Source of the DNA: Pleurotus djamor
Lineage: Eukaryota > Basidiomycota > Agaricomycetes > Agaricales > Pleurotaceae
Direction: 5' to 3'
Assembly (NCBI GenBank): GCA_029747585.1
Contig: JAPEVF010000012.1
Location: 62,001-126,000, forward strand
Length of the DNA: 64,000 bases
Shown here one piece after another: positions 33,271 through 43,790 of the stretch. The position numbers and the translations under genes are program-made. How positions within the stretch are numbered: position 1 is the stretch's first letter; each line of letters opens with the position of its first letter. The notes under the pieces were generated by a model. That model saw nothing but the letters and a program-made list of their open reading frames with translations, did not search any database and was not told where the DNA came from.

Positions 33271-35442
33271 ATGCCACCGTCGGACAGAACGCCTTTGCTC
33301 GAAAACGGCCACCATGAGAACGGCTTCGGAGGCGATGTCCATACACATCCTAGATCATTCTCTCAGCGCTTGTCTCGCCTCCTCAAACCACAGGACGAGC
33401 CTACCTGGCTTGAATCGTATAAATGGTTTCTTTTTGGCAGCTGGCTCAATGTGCTCCTCGTCTTCGTCCCGCTCAGCATCATATCACATCACAGCAACTG
33501 GGATGCAGCTCTGCGCTTCTCTTTCAGCTTCATAGCCATCATGCCGTTGGCGAAGGTAAAATCCTCTTTCACAACTCAGGTTGCTCGTATTAAATACTCT
33601 CCTTTTCATTTTAGTTGCTCGGCGATGCCACTGAGCAGATGTCGTCGCGATTGGGACAGACTCTGGCTGGTTTGTTGAATGCCTCGTTTGGCAACGCGGT
33701 CGAGATCATTGTCGGCGTCGCCGCTCTCCTGCAAGATGAACTGCGCATTGTCCAGACATCGGTGAGGAGCTAACGCCACTACTAACTCCCTTTCAATGTC
33801 CATTGACGCAGCCAAATTATTTTTAGATGCTGGGCTCCATCTTGTCGAATATCTTGCTTGTCCTTGGATGCTCTTTCCTAGCTGGTAGGTTTCCGTCCGT
33901 TTAGTTCGTTCGGCTAACTTACCCCTTGCCCCTAGCCGGTCTCAACTTTTCTGAAAGTTCTTTCCAAGTCACTGCTGCTCAGACGTAGGTTTTCTTTGTC
34001 TCTCCCTCCTTTTGAGAGAAAGTTGACAGCCCTGTTTTTCAGTTCCGCTTCGGTCCGTGTCTCACAAATGTTGTCTCCCTTCCCTTACTAACACGTGTGC
34101 CTCTCGATCAGCTCATGACGTTGGCTTGTATCAGTGCGTGTTTGTCTTAGCAAACCGTCGATTTTACGTTGAACGTCACTCAACTACACAGCTCTTGTAA
34201 TCCCTGCCGCGTACAACAGCACACACCCGAGCGGCGATGGTTAGTCAAGCCATTGTGTGCTCCCGATCTTTACTCACGATGACATAGACACCCATGGTTT
34301 GTTGGTCATTTCTCGAGGCACTGCCATCCTTCTCCTCTTCGTATACATCGCGTATCTTTACTTCCAAGTGGGTCTGGACAGTCTGCCACCCATTATCGCC
34401 GCTAATATCAGTGTGTCAGCTCAAATCGCACCACCGGTTGTTCCTCGCGACGCCTCAGTGCGATGAGAATGGTGAGGTGATTGAAGAAGAAGAAGAGGAA
34501 GAGCCCCGCATGAGCACGATTGCCGCTGGTACTGGGTAAGCCTGACGCTATTTTTCTTTCTTGTATCGACTCAACCTAAATTCGCTCAGATTGTTGATTG
34601 TCACTGTCGTCACTTCGTTCTGCGCCGACTACTGTGAGTCTCCCATCATGTTCATCGGAACCCAGAACATTTAGCGCCTCCACAGTGGTCGCTTCTATCG
34701 AAGAGACGGCTACGAGATATCACATCCCGAAGAACTTTATTGGTCTTATTCTCCTCCCCCTCGTCGTACGTCATCAATTGTTTCTGCGCCCACTATGACC
34801 CATCATATCATTTGTAGGCCAACGCCGCCGAACATGTTACCTCCGTCTGGATGGCTAACAAAGGCAAGATGGAAATCACCATCACTATTTCTGTTGGAAG
34901 CTCTATCGTAAGTTTAAGCCCGCCGTGTCATGGTTGTTTGTTTGCTGAGCTCCGTGTGTAGCAAATTGCCGCGTTTGTCGTGCCGTTGTTGGTCATTGTT
35001 GGTTGGATGTAAGGTTTCTCTGATGAACTATGCCCATTTCGCTTGCTAATGCCTCTTCAGGACTGGCCATGAACTTACTCTGTTCTTTGCCAACTTTGAA
35101 GTATTTCTTCCCCATTCTTCCGATTTGAAACGTCTAGCTCACGCTTTCATCAGACCATTGTCCTTTTCGCCTCAGTCTTGTTGGTCAACCTACTCCTCCA
35201 GTAAGTACCTCAGCGCTCTACTACATTAAAAGACGTTCATCTTACCTTTTTCGCCAGGGATGGAAAATCAAACTATATGGAAGGTCTCATGTATGCTCAT
35301 TCCCATGTTCCCCCTCTATTCTCCTTAACATCCCTTGATGCAGGCTTGTCACNACTCTATTTTGTCATCTCCCTTGCATGTAAGTTCTTTCTCTTTCATT
35401 CCTGCGGACTGCTCATCAACTGCTTCAGTCTGGGTATCGTGA
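33271..35442 (+). CDS. VCX1: Vacuolar Ca2+/H+ exchanger (CAX/VCX1 family)
   Basis: A hydrophilic N-terminus (MPPSDRTPLLENGHH, with a D-R-T-P-L-L dileucine-like sorting signal) precedes about 11 membrane helices. The two alpha repeats that make the transport site are plain: GLLNASFGNAVEIIVGVAAL (helix 2 region) and LILLPLVANAAEHVTSVWMA (helix 7 region). An acidic loop (EVIEEEEEEEPR) lies between the two halves, as in CAX proteins. There are about 14 exons, many under 100 nt. The protein should load Ca2+ into the vacuole using the proton gradient. At 35,353 a single N puts the last helix out of frame. Ignoring that base restores LYFVISLAFWVS-stop, ending at 35442. Read with it, a false stop appears after CHLPCM. 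Confidence 0.93.
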
Positions 35443-35904
35443 GATATTCTTTGCAACGCTCCCCCTCCCATTATGCGATACCCACCCCCCTTACTCCATC
35501 CCTCCTACTCCTCCTCCACCCCTCGATGGGAATGTCACACCGGTCCACGTATGCGTCTCAATTGTCGGTTCGCGTGCTCGGCTATTTCTTGGTAACATAC
35601 ACACGGTTGTTCGTAGTGATATTCATACATCTACTTGTTGCAGTTGGAGAGGAGAAAACGCCTACAGCCGACGGTATATCCATCCTCAAAGCATCATTTC
35701 TATGCGTGAGTGATCGTCAATGACAAGTTTCTGCGATGTCTGGCGGGTGGGTAAATATATGGCCAATCGGCGGAGGCATACGTATATCACCCGGCGGTCA
35801 ATCCGGGCATGGGAAACCTGGTTTCTACCCGCCAAGTGGATATATAAGCTGGTCCGCTTGGCGCCACTCAAGTTACTCCAACCACTCGCGACGTAACCTC
35901 CCTC
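35443..35904 (+). other. Intergenic: exchanger 3' end and dienelactone hydrolase promoter
   Basis: A strongly C/T-rich stretch (35,455-35,525) is followed by the TATA-containing promoter. The long open frame here is a read-through of the exchanger's last intron, not a gene. Confidence 0.5.
35841..35848 (+). promoter_or_regulatory. TATA box of the dienelactone hydrolase gene
   Basis: TATATAAG lies 64 bp before the start codon, a good distance for a fungal core promoter. Just upstream are GC-rich CCCGGCGGTC/CCGGGC segments that could be activator sites. Not tested. Confidence 0.55.
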
Positions 35905-37176
35905 ATGAGTTGCCCAAATTGCAAACAGGGTGTTGTATTGACTGGCGAGCCTACAGGGTCCATCAGCACCCAAGGCGCCTACTACGCTCCCGCCCCTGGA
36001 TCCACGGACTCCAAGCGAGCGATCATCTTGCTCACGGATGTCTTTGGTCTGCCTCTCAAGAACTGCAAGCTCGTTGCGGATGATTTTGCGAAACGCTTAG
36101 GGTGCGATGTGTGGGTTCCTGATCTCTTTGGAGGTACGCGTAAACTTCGAAGTATCTCTTGTTCGCGTGGTCTGCGTTGCAGTTGGCTCATCCGAGGACT
36201 TCGGCGTTGTGCAGGTAAACCCATCATGGCTGTAGACCAGATCGACTTCCCAGATCGCCCTGGTGTCAAGATTGGGTTCTTCCAATGGGTCCGGTTTTTC
36301 TTCTTGATGCTCCCCAGCATCCCGGCTTTTATATCTAGTCGGGCGTCAGTCGTCGACCATAGGGTTCGGACGGTACGTCGTGCATCTCAATTTCACGCCT
36401 GAATCTCCGGCGCTCATCAGGACACAATTCATGATTCACCCTGTCATTCAGTTCATCCAAGCAATTAAGGCAGAGAAGAAGTATGAAACACTTGGCGCTG
36501 TGGGGTAAGTTTACTTCCTTCCTGGATCGTCTGAATTCAGGACCATGTGCTTTGCCCAGCCTGGGATGTACAGAGCGCTTACCCGTCGATTTCATTTGGT
36601 TCTTTGACAGATACTGCTTCGGAGGGACTACTGCCGTCCGGCTCGGAGCGATGGATCTGGTGGATTCTATTGTGGTGGTACATCCTGGACCTGTGTCCAT
36701 TGAACAGGTCAATGCCATCAAGGTACGTCATGCTTGTTCGACTTGGGGGTGAACAGGCTTCCTGATCACTGACGTATCTGCATCAGGTTCCGTGCGCATG
36801 GGTGTGTGCTGACGGTAAGCCGAGCTCCCCGACTCCCCCGCTTCCTGTGGAACTGAAGTTCTTTTGTATCGTAGAGGATTTCTCCTTCTCTGATAAAGTG
36901 AGGAATCAAGCAGAGGCGGCGTTGGCCGGTAGGAAAGGCAAAGATAACTACGTCGATTACGAGTTTAAAGTTTACAACGGTATGCACTCTTTCTTCACCA
37001 TCCTGGTTCAATGCGTCTCAATCACGTTGGTTCTATCCTTAGGCACCATCCATGGGTTTGGTCTGCGGCCGAACCTTGAAATACCCTCAATCAAGGAAGG
37101 ATTCGAGCAAGCGATTGCACAGACGGTTGACTGGTTTAATAAGACTATACCCTCCTCTGTACCATCCGAGTCTTGA
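35905..37176 (+). CDS. Dienelactone hydrolase family protein
   Basis: Starts MSCPNCKQGVVLTGEPTGS. It continues KRAIILLTDVFGLPLKNCK, GCDVWVPDLFGG and AVGYCFGGTTAVRLGA, where Cys is the nucleophile in G-x-C-x-G-G. DSIVVVHPGPVS and PCAWVCADEDFSFSD carry the acid Asp. DYEFKVYNGTIHGFGLRPN carries the His. The full Cys-Asp-His triad of the family is present. Five introns, the last splitting NG from TIHGFG. The family opens lactone rings such as dienelactone in aromatic-ring breakdown; in fungi many members have unknown substrates, so a role in lignin-derived aromatics is inference. About 265 residues, no signal peptide, so cytosolic. It sits between a Ca2+ exchanger and a Rag GTPase, with no pathway link. 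Confidence 0.93.
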
Positions 37177-37478
37177 TTCTCGTCGTATCATGTTGTTGTC
37201 GTTGCATCGATCCGTAATAATATACCTGCATTCGCCACCGTTGAAAGCCAGTCTCCATGTCCGCCGCAAGTGAGGAGTGTTTGAGGCGTGATAGAGCCTC
37301 GGATAGAGTATATAACGCCTGTATCTTAGATGACACATTGTCTACGTAGTAATGTACTTCAGGTAAACCATAACTGAGATATCATGTGGCGAGCAAGTTC
37401 GATGTTGCAAGCATGTAAGATCAACCTATAGAGTAAGAGCTCGAGTCCAGAGAAATGTCATGATGAATGAACACTGTC
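37177..37478. other. Convergent 3' intergenic region
   Basis: This lies between the dienelactone hydrolase stop and the GTR1 stop. No coding frame or clear element was found; presumably it holds two 3' UTRs. Confidence 0.45.
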
Positions 37479-38646
37479 TAAGAGATGAGACTGTCCCCCT
37501 GTAGTTCCTCAAACTTCCGTCTAGCCATACGAATATTAAGCTTTAGAGCCGCCGTTTCTAGGCAAGAGTAGCATCAGCATCTTGCAATAATGAGCATCAA
37601 AACGGAACAGAGAAACCAACCTATTGTCGGATTATGTACCACCACCAAGACATACGCATTCTTCGTCATCTCGTCCAATACCGCAGTGAAATGGGGGAGT
37701 TCCATCTCTAAGGAATGGAACTCCTCTCGAACGCGTGAACAAGAGTGTTTGAAGGCCTTGACTAGCTCTGATGTGCGCTCGTATCGGGTGGCGTTGAGTT
37801 CATGTGGGTCGTCTAAGTCCGGATTCGGGCCTGAAGAGGTTGCGATGACTAGGAAGGTGGTGCGCTCGAAGAGGACGACCTCTGTAGCGCTACAGGCACG
37901 AGCGAAGATATTGAGATGTTTTGAAAGGACGGCAGCGTTTGGAATTAGAGTGTGGACGATACTGGACCATGCCTGAGCGTTGATGAAGTCAGAAAGACGA
38001 CATGCATAAGGGAGAGATACAAATGGACACACCTTGTACAGGCTTTCGTCATAGATACTTGTTCCGAAAATGGTTACTGGGGCTTCTCCGCTGGCCGACA
38101 CAAGCTCCTTCTCCTTCTTGGCAAAAACAGCATGTCTATCCCTCGCCAAATCCATCTTGTGTACCAGGAGAAACGTCGCAGCGTCCGAGCTATACGTTTT
38201 GAGACCCTCAAGACAATCCCGGTAGTATTCGAGATCTTTGTTCATTTCGCGAGTTTCGACGTCAAACACGTAAATCATCACGCCGACGTGTTGGAAGATG
38301 GTGGAGCGTTGTGTTGTAAGGTAGGAATCCATGAATGCGTCTTGTCCGCCACAATCCCAGAGGTTGAGAATCAAGTCACCCAAGAAACGGACGTGGTTCT
38401 GCTCCACATCGATTGTAGCGCCGAGACGAGCAGTGAGAGAGGCAGGGTTATTAGAGCTATATTAAAACGATGAAGCTAGTCAATGAGCGCAACGTTGAAG
38501 CAAAGACATGACCGACAAAATGAGGGACCGCATTGAGGTCTTCCCGCTCCCGGAAGCCCCCATCAGGAGGACCTGCGAAGGGACTTGTGATTCGTCACAT
38601 TCCTAGGGAGACATTATCGAGCACATGAGCGAACCTTCTTCTTCAT
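37479..38646 (-). CDS. GTR1: Rag-family GTPase GTR1 (RagA/B-like)
   Basis: A 12-nt first coding exon encodes MKKK. Exon 2 gives VLLMGASGSGKTSMRSLILS (P-loop GASGSGKT, family-specific S-M-R-S). After an intron come ARLGATIDVEQNHVRFLGD and LNLWDCGGQDAFMDSYL (switch II WDCGGQ). LLVHKMDLARDRHA follows: H-K-M-D replaces N-K-x-D, as in Gtr1/RagA. The C-terminal roadblock domain includes AWSSIVHTLIPNAAVL, NIFARACSATEVVLFE and AVLDEMTKNAYVLVVVHNP. The last exon adds IETAALKLNIRMARRKFEEL and ends at 37479. GTR1 pairs with GTR2 on the vacuole to signal amino acids to TORC1. Length about 310 is normal. The 12-nt first exon is noteworthy but well supported. Confidence 0.95.
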
Positions 38647-38869
38647 GGCCTTGGAGGCAGCCTTGAAGCTGTTGTCGACGACGATGGCGACGACGGTGGT
38701 GGTGTGGAGGAGACCTGGGGAAAAGGGTCGCGCGACGTTTCGTGGATTCCGAAGCGTTTAGCGCCGATCTATACGTATTGGACTGCTAATGACTTCGACT
38801 AGTCTTTACAGAGTTACAATTTCCTGTTATTACTTCTACGTTGTTGTTCTTTAGGTCCTTTGTCCTCCC

Positions 38870-39565
<696 letters not shown>

Positions 39566-39965
39566 GACGGTTGGGCTGATACTGCGGTAGAACGCAGAGC
39601 CTATAGCCGATCGCTGTTGTTGTCTGTTGATTTATCCTCCCCTTTCGCTCCTGGATACCCCTCTTCCACAGAAAAGTCAGACTTCTTCTCAGAGCATGCA
39701 AGTGTGATATCCCACTTTGTGAGCGAGAGTTTCTGCGTTAAATACTGATCTGACCTCGGAAGGGCCGGATTAAGCTGCGTTTTGTAGGGGACGGTTTAAG
39801 CGAGCCCCTGTCAAGTATGAGCGGGCGCTCGATCACAAAATTTAAGCCACTCCGGCCCTTGGCCACTTTCACCCAAGTTGCCTTGAACACCTCTCCGAGT
39901 CCGACGCGTCCGTCAAGATGATGAACAGCGGGTCTCACCTTGCGCGCAAGTAATTTTCATTGAAT
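39566..39965. other. Divergent promoter region RIB4/SRP40
   Basis: The starts are 400 bp apart on opposite strands. No coding frame. The region mixes C/T-rich and GC-rich stretches; I see no TATA box. Confidence 0.45.
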
Positions 39966-41775
39966 ATGCACATTCCCTCAGTTTCTGACGATTTTCTACT
40001 CATAGTCACGTACGCGCTGATCCACTCATTTCTCACTAAACAGTCGCATACGAGGGTCGCTGCTCTTTTGAAGAAGGCTGCTAAGGACGTGGTTGTGTTG
40101 AAGGATGATGTGCCAATAGAGGGTCCTCAACTTGAGGAGATCATTGAGGAATGGAAGCAGAGACAGGCAGTCCCGTCGTATGTGATTCGTTTCGATACTA
40201 CCCATAACTATTCTCATACATCTCCAATTTCCCAGTGACTCTAGTTCTGACTCGAGCTCTGACTCTGATACCGAGTGTATGTACTTGTTGCCTTTCTATG
40301 GAACGAATCTATCTGACACCGGACGTATGTATAGCGGAATCTAATGCCACGAAACCTTCAACTTCCAAGGTAGCAGCAAAAGGCACAGCTGCTGACTCTG
40401 ATTCAGACTCGTCGGATTCCAGCTCGAGCTCTGAAGACGAGGTCGCTCCTCCACCTGCTAAATCCTCCAAGGCTTCGAAGAAACGCAAAGCTGAAGCCCA
40501 AGACAGCTCCTCTGAGTCTGAATCCTCGTCCTCCGATTCCGATTCCTCCAGCTCTGACGACGAGGATGCAGCCCCACCTCCCAAAGCCTCCAAATCTTCC
40601 AAAAAGGACCGCAATCGCAAACAGAACGGAAAAGCTCAGGACAGCTCTGAGTCTGATTCAGAGTCCTCCGATTCCAGCTCGAGTTCTGACGACGACGAGG
40701 TTCCACCGCCTACCAAGAAGGCGTCCAAAAAAGAGGACACCAAGGCTAAGGACAGCTCTTCTGAGTCTGACTCAGATTCAGACTCTTCAGACTCCAGCTC
40801 GAGTTCTGACGATGAGGTTTCGCCGGCCAAACCCAAACCCAAAGAAAAAGCCAAAGCCGGGGACAGCTCGTCCGATTCTGATTCTGATTCCGAGTCGTCG
40901 AGCTCTGAAGAGGAGGCCGCTCCTCCACCGCCCAATGCTTCGAAGGTTTCAAAGAAAGAGAAAGCTAAAGCCAAGGAGAGCTCTTCTGAATCCAGCTCGA
41001 GTTCGGACGAGGAAGAGAGCACCCCACCGCCATCCAAGGCTTCCAAAAAGGAGGGGAAACGAAAAGCCAAGGAGAGCTCCTCTGAGTCTGATTCTGATTC
41101 TGAAGATGCGAACGAACAGAGTAAATTGAAGGCAAAGGTAAGAGACTTCGACCTTTCCTGCTGCTTCATACGCAACGCTCAAGCCTTCTGGCCTTTGACA
41201 TAGACTAAGACCAATGGCGTTGTCAGCAAGTCTTCGACGAAGGATTCGCAGCCCGAGGCGGAGTACGTCCAGGTTACCAAGAAGCGACGGACTGGTGAAG
41301 ATGGATCCGGAGTCGCTACCGCGGTGACTGTTACCGTACCTGAAGAGGCTCAAACGCCGATGCAAAATGGGAATGGGAAAAGGAACAAGCCAGCCGCACG
41401 CAAGCCCAATACACCGTTCCGCAAGTTTGATGTCGAGAAGTATCAAGCACAGCAGTTGATCGACAATCGCTACGAAGCCAAGGTCGGTCACCTGTGGTTG
41501 TTGAGTCTCTTTTTGGTAGACGGAGTGCTGAATATTGTCTCGATGATTGACAGGTTGGACCTCAGAACGACTATGGTGCCAAGGCGCATGCGGACTTGAT
41601 CGTTACGCGTGGTTCTTCATTCCGGAAGGAGAAGAATAAGAAAAAGCGTGGAAGCTATAGAGGAGGGGAGATTACGGTGCGGCTTTTTTTTGTTTGCTCG
41701 TTCCTCGTCGGATCATTGGATTGACGTTGTGTTGTGGCTTTGTAGATGGAGAGTCACAGCATCAAGTTTACCTGA
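39966..41775 (+). CDS. SRP40: Nucleolar phosphoprotein SRP40/Nopp140-like
   Basis: The N-terminus (VAALLKKAAKDVVVLKD, then GPQLEEIIEEWKQRQ) resembles the LisH-type start of this family; an intron of uncertain border lies before it. A central stretch of about 250 residues alternates Ser/Asp/Glu clusters with Lys-rich linkers of K-A-S-K-K type. The C-terminus is the conserved SRP40 domain: NTPFRKFDVEKYQAQ, DNRYEAKVGPQNDYGAKAHA, DLIVTRGSSFRKEKNKKKRG and SYRGGEIT, then, after an intron, MESHSIKFT-stop. This domain marks SRP40/Nopp140, chaperones that bind snoRNPs and RNA polymerase I components. Dense CK2-type sites (S-x-x-E/D) fit the known heavy phosphorylation. Antisense frames here are long only because of the biased sequence. 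Confidence 0.9.
40380..41125 (+). repeat. Low-complexity Ser/Asp/Glu-Lys repeat region in SRP40
   Basis: Six to eight irregular units each pair an acidic serine block with a basic Ala/Lys/Pro linker. Similar units differ by point changes, so they look like old tandem expansions. Codon repeats (TCT/GAT/GAC/TCC) keep both strands open. Confidence 0.75.
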
Positions 41776-42459
41776 TCCCCGTTCAGGCTTGCTGGGGCAC
41801 TTCTTGATCTACTCTAGGTATAATATACATAGTCCTGCATACATCCTTTCCAATATCTGCCACAATCATTATTTGTTTCAGGCTCAAACTCGCAATACAA
41901 CGACCCCATCGTGTCGGAAGCATAGCTTGACGTCGTCCGTCGTTCAAAACGCATCATCCACAGGCTATTACATATTGAGTGCAAGGGCATTCATCAAAAA
42001 AGGGAATAATGGGGCTTGGCTTTCCCTGTGATTACGCGTTGGTTGGTCAATGGACGACCAAGCCACAACTCGGGGCGAAGGTTCTGGATTCTCGTGTGCA
42101 CCCACGCTTGCCAATCATGCAAAAAATGTCTGTACAGTATTGCCAGAGTATGTCGACTTGAGGGAGGATGATGCCTCTTGAGAGGAGGGGGCTACGTAGA
42201 ACAAGCTCTGTAATTTTTTTTCTCGAATTTGAATTCATTTTTACGGGAAGGGAAAGGGACTTCGGGCTCGGAGCGATATATCGGTTGTTTGTGCTTGTTT
42301 GTGAGGGATATAACACAAATGCCGGATTTCTTGGGTGAAATTTCTCACTGGTCGTTCTTTGTCCTGTTCGTTCGTCTTCGTCCTCGCCGCCTCAACGTGC
42401 TCAGCGCCTCACACTCCTTTTAAACCACAACCACAACCATCCCCCGTCTCCATCCAAAA
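41776..42459 (+). other. Intergenic: SRP40 3' end and GPI-protein promoter
   Basis: 684 bases without a supported gene. A weak AT patch (tataatata, near 41,820) and, just before the next start, a C/T-rich tract (42,340-42,460) are the only visible features. Confidence 0.5.
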
Positions 42460-43389
42460 ATGTACGCAAAGGCCCTCGTCGCTCTCCTCGCTGCTGCCTC
42501 CTCTGCATTGGGTTAGTGCCTTGGCGGTCTCTGCTTTTCTGTTCCTCATCCACCTTGACAGCCCTTGACATCACGTCCCCTTCGCCATCGGCTTACTGGT
42601 GAGTAGCTTAGGCCATCGAAACGACGAGTTCATCGTGTTGATCGACGCGCACAGGGTCCAAAACACCTCAAACATCATTGCTTGGACCTTTACCAGCTCT
42701 GACCCCAACCCGGTCGAGTAAGTACAGGCGTCGTTGTACTGGGGGGCGTAGAAATTGACCATCGTTCGCAGCATCACTGTCACCCACTCTAACGTCAGCA
42801 CGCTCAACGGTCCCTTCTACGTGTGTACCCTTTTCAACCGTTTCGCCCTGATTCTCACGTGCTGTCGTTTGCTCTCAGATTGCACGCGGTCTTGATACCA
42901 GCAATGGTTCTTTCACCGTTACCAACGTCACTCTTCGTCAAGGCTCTGGTGCGTGAAATTTTCTTCAATCCCCATCGTTCGACCGCACTAAAAACGCTTT
43001 CCCCTCACTCTAGGTTACGTCGTAAACTTTGTCAACTCCACCGGCCAGAACATCTTCGCCACCTCTGAGGAATTCGACGTCCGTGCTTCTGGAAGTGAGT
43101 TTCAATAGACGCTCCGATCGCGTTTTTATGCATTACGTTTGTACTGATCATTATGTATTCTTCTCGTTTAGCTACCCCCGCCAGTGTCTCCGTCCCTGCT
43201 CCTGCCCAAACTGCCACAGGCTCGGGCTCCGAGTCTGGTTCTGGAACTGGCACCGCGACTTCCTCGTCCACTGGCACTCCCGCGCCTTCCCCCAGCGAGA
43301 ACGGTGCTGTATCTTTGATCACCAGCAACCTTCTCCCCGTTGCCGTCAGCGCCGCCATGGCTCTCTTCGGCGGTATCGTTGCCTTGTAA
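42460..43389 (+). CDS. Small GPI-anchored Kre9/Knh1-like (Ser/Thr-rich) surface protein
   Basis: Signal peptide MYAKALVALLAAASSALAL with an intron inside it. The mature start is DITSPSPSAYWVQNTSNIIA, the Kre9/Knh1 N-terminal domain with its P-x-x-x-x-Y-W pattern. A beta-sandwich follows (FTSSDPNPVDITVTHSN, then NGSFTVTNVTLRQGSGY) with N-glycosylation sites. A Ser/Thr/Pro/Gly-rich stalk comes next (ATGSGSESGSGTGTATSSST). The hydrophobic tail (NLLPVAVSAAMALFGGIVAL) fits a GPI signal. Five introns. Such proteins are abundant in mushroom walls; Kre9/Knh1 function in beta-1,6-glucan assembly is known in yeast, but the small agaric members have no proven function. Confidence 0.85.
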
Positions 43390-43790
43390 TTTGACTCAAN
43401 CGGTCCTGCCTGTTTTCTTGAACAATACTTTTCGTCGCTCTTTGTTCCGAAGCATCTACTGTACTGGTACCTATCATCGGTTTCCGCAAATGTAGTTGAT
43501 CCCTTTCCTGATTATTAACTTTATTGTTCATACCTGCTTTCTCGCTGTAATCGTGTCTTCGTCCCGTCTAATGACCTTATCAGTCTTGCCCATACCCTTA
43601 GCTTCCTTGTTGTATATCCCATAAAGAGGGCTTTCTGCAGACTGAAGAATACACGTTTCTTGATGACCGTTACACTGTTCCTACAAATTGCGAGTTCTAG
43701 AGATAAATTGCGTGGAGATGAAAGAGATGAGGTATGTATAAAATTAAGAATAAATAATCTATCCGGAAGCTTGATCTTGATCCTTGGTCC
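43390..43790. other. Convergent 3' intergenic region
   Basis: This lies between the GPI-protein stop and the FAN1 stop on the other strand. AT-rich with no supported frame. One N at 43,400. Confidence 0.45.

Noticed and set aside
35277..35723. 148-residue frame after the vacuolar exchanger
   Set aside because: It begins inside an exchanger intron and runs past the true stop into the C/T-rich intergenic region.
40636..41175. 180-residue minus-strand frame inside SRP40
   Set aside because: Mirror of the Ser/Asp/Glu repeat codons on the other strand; not a separate gene.
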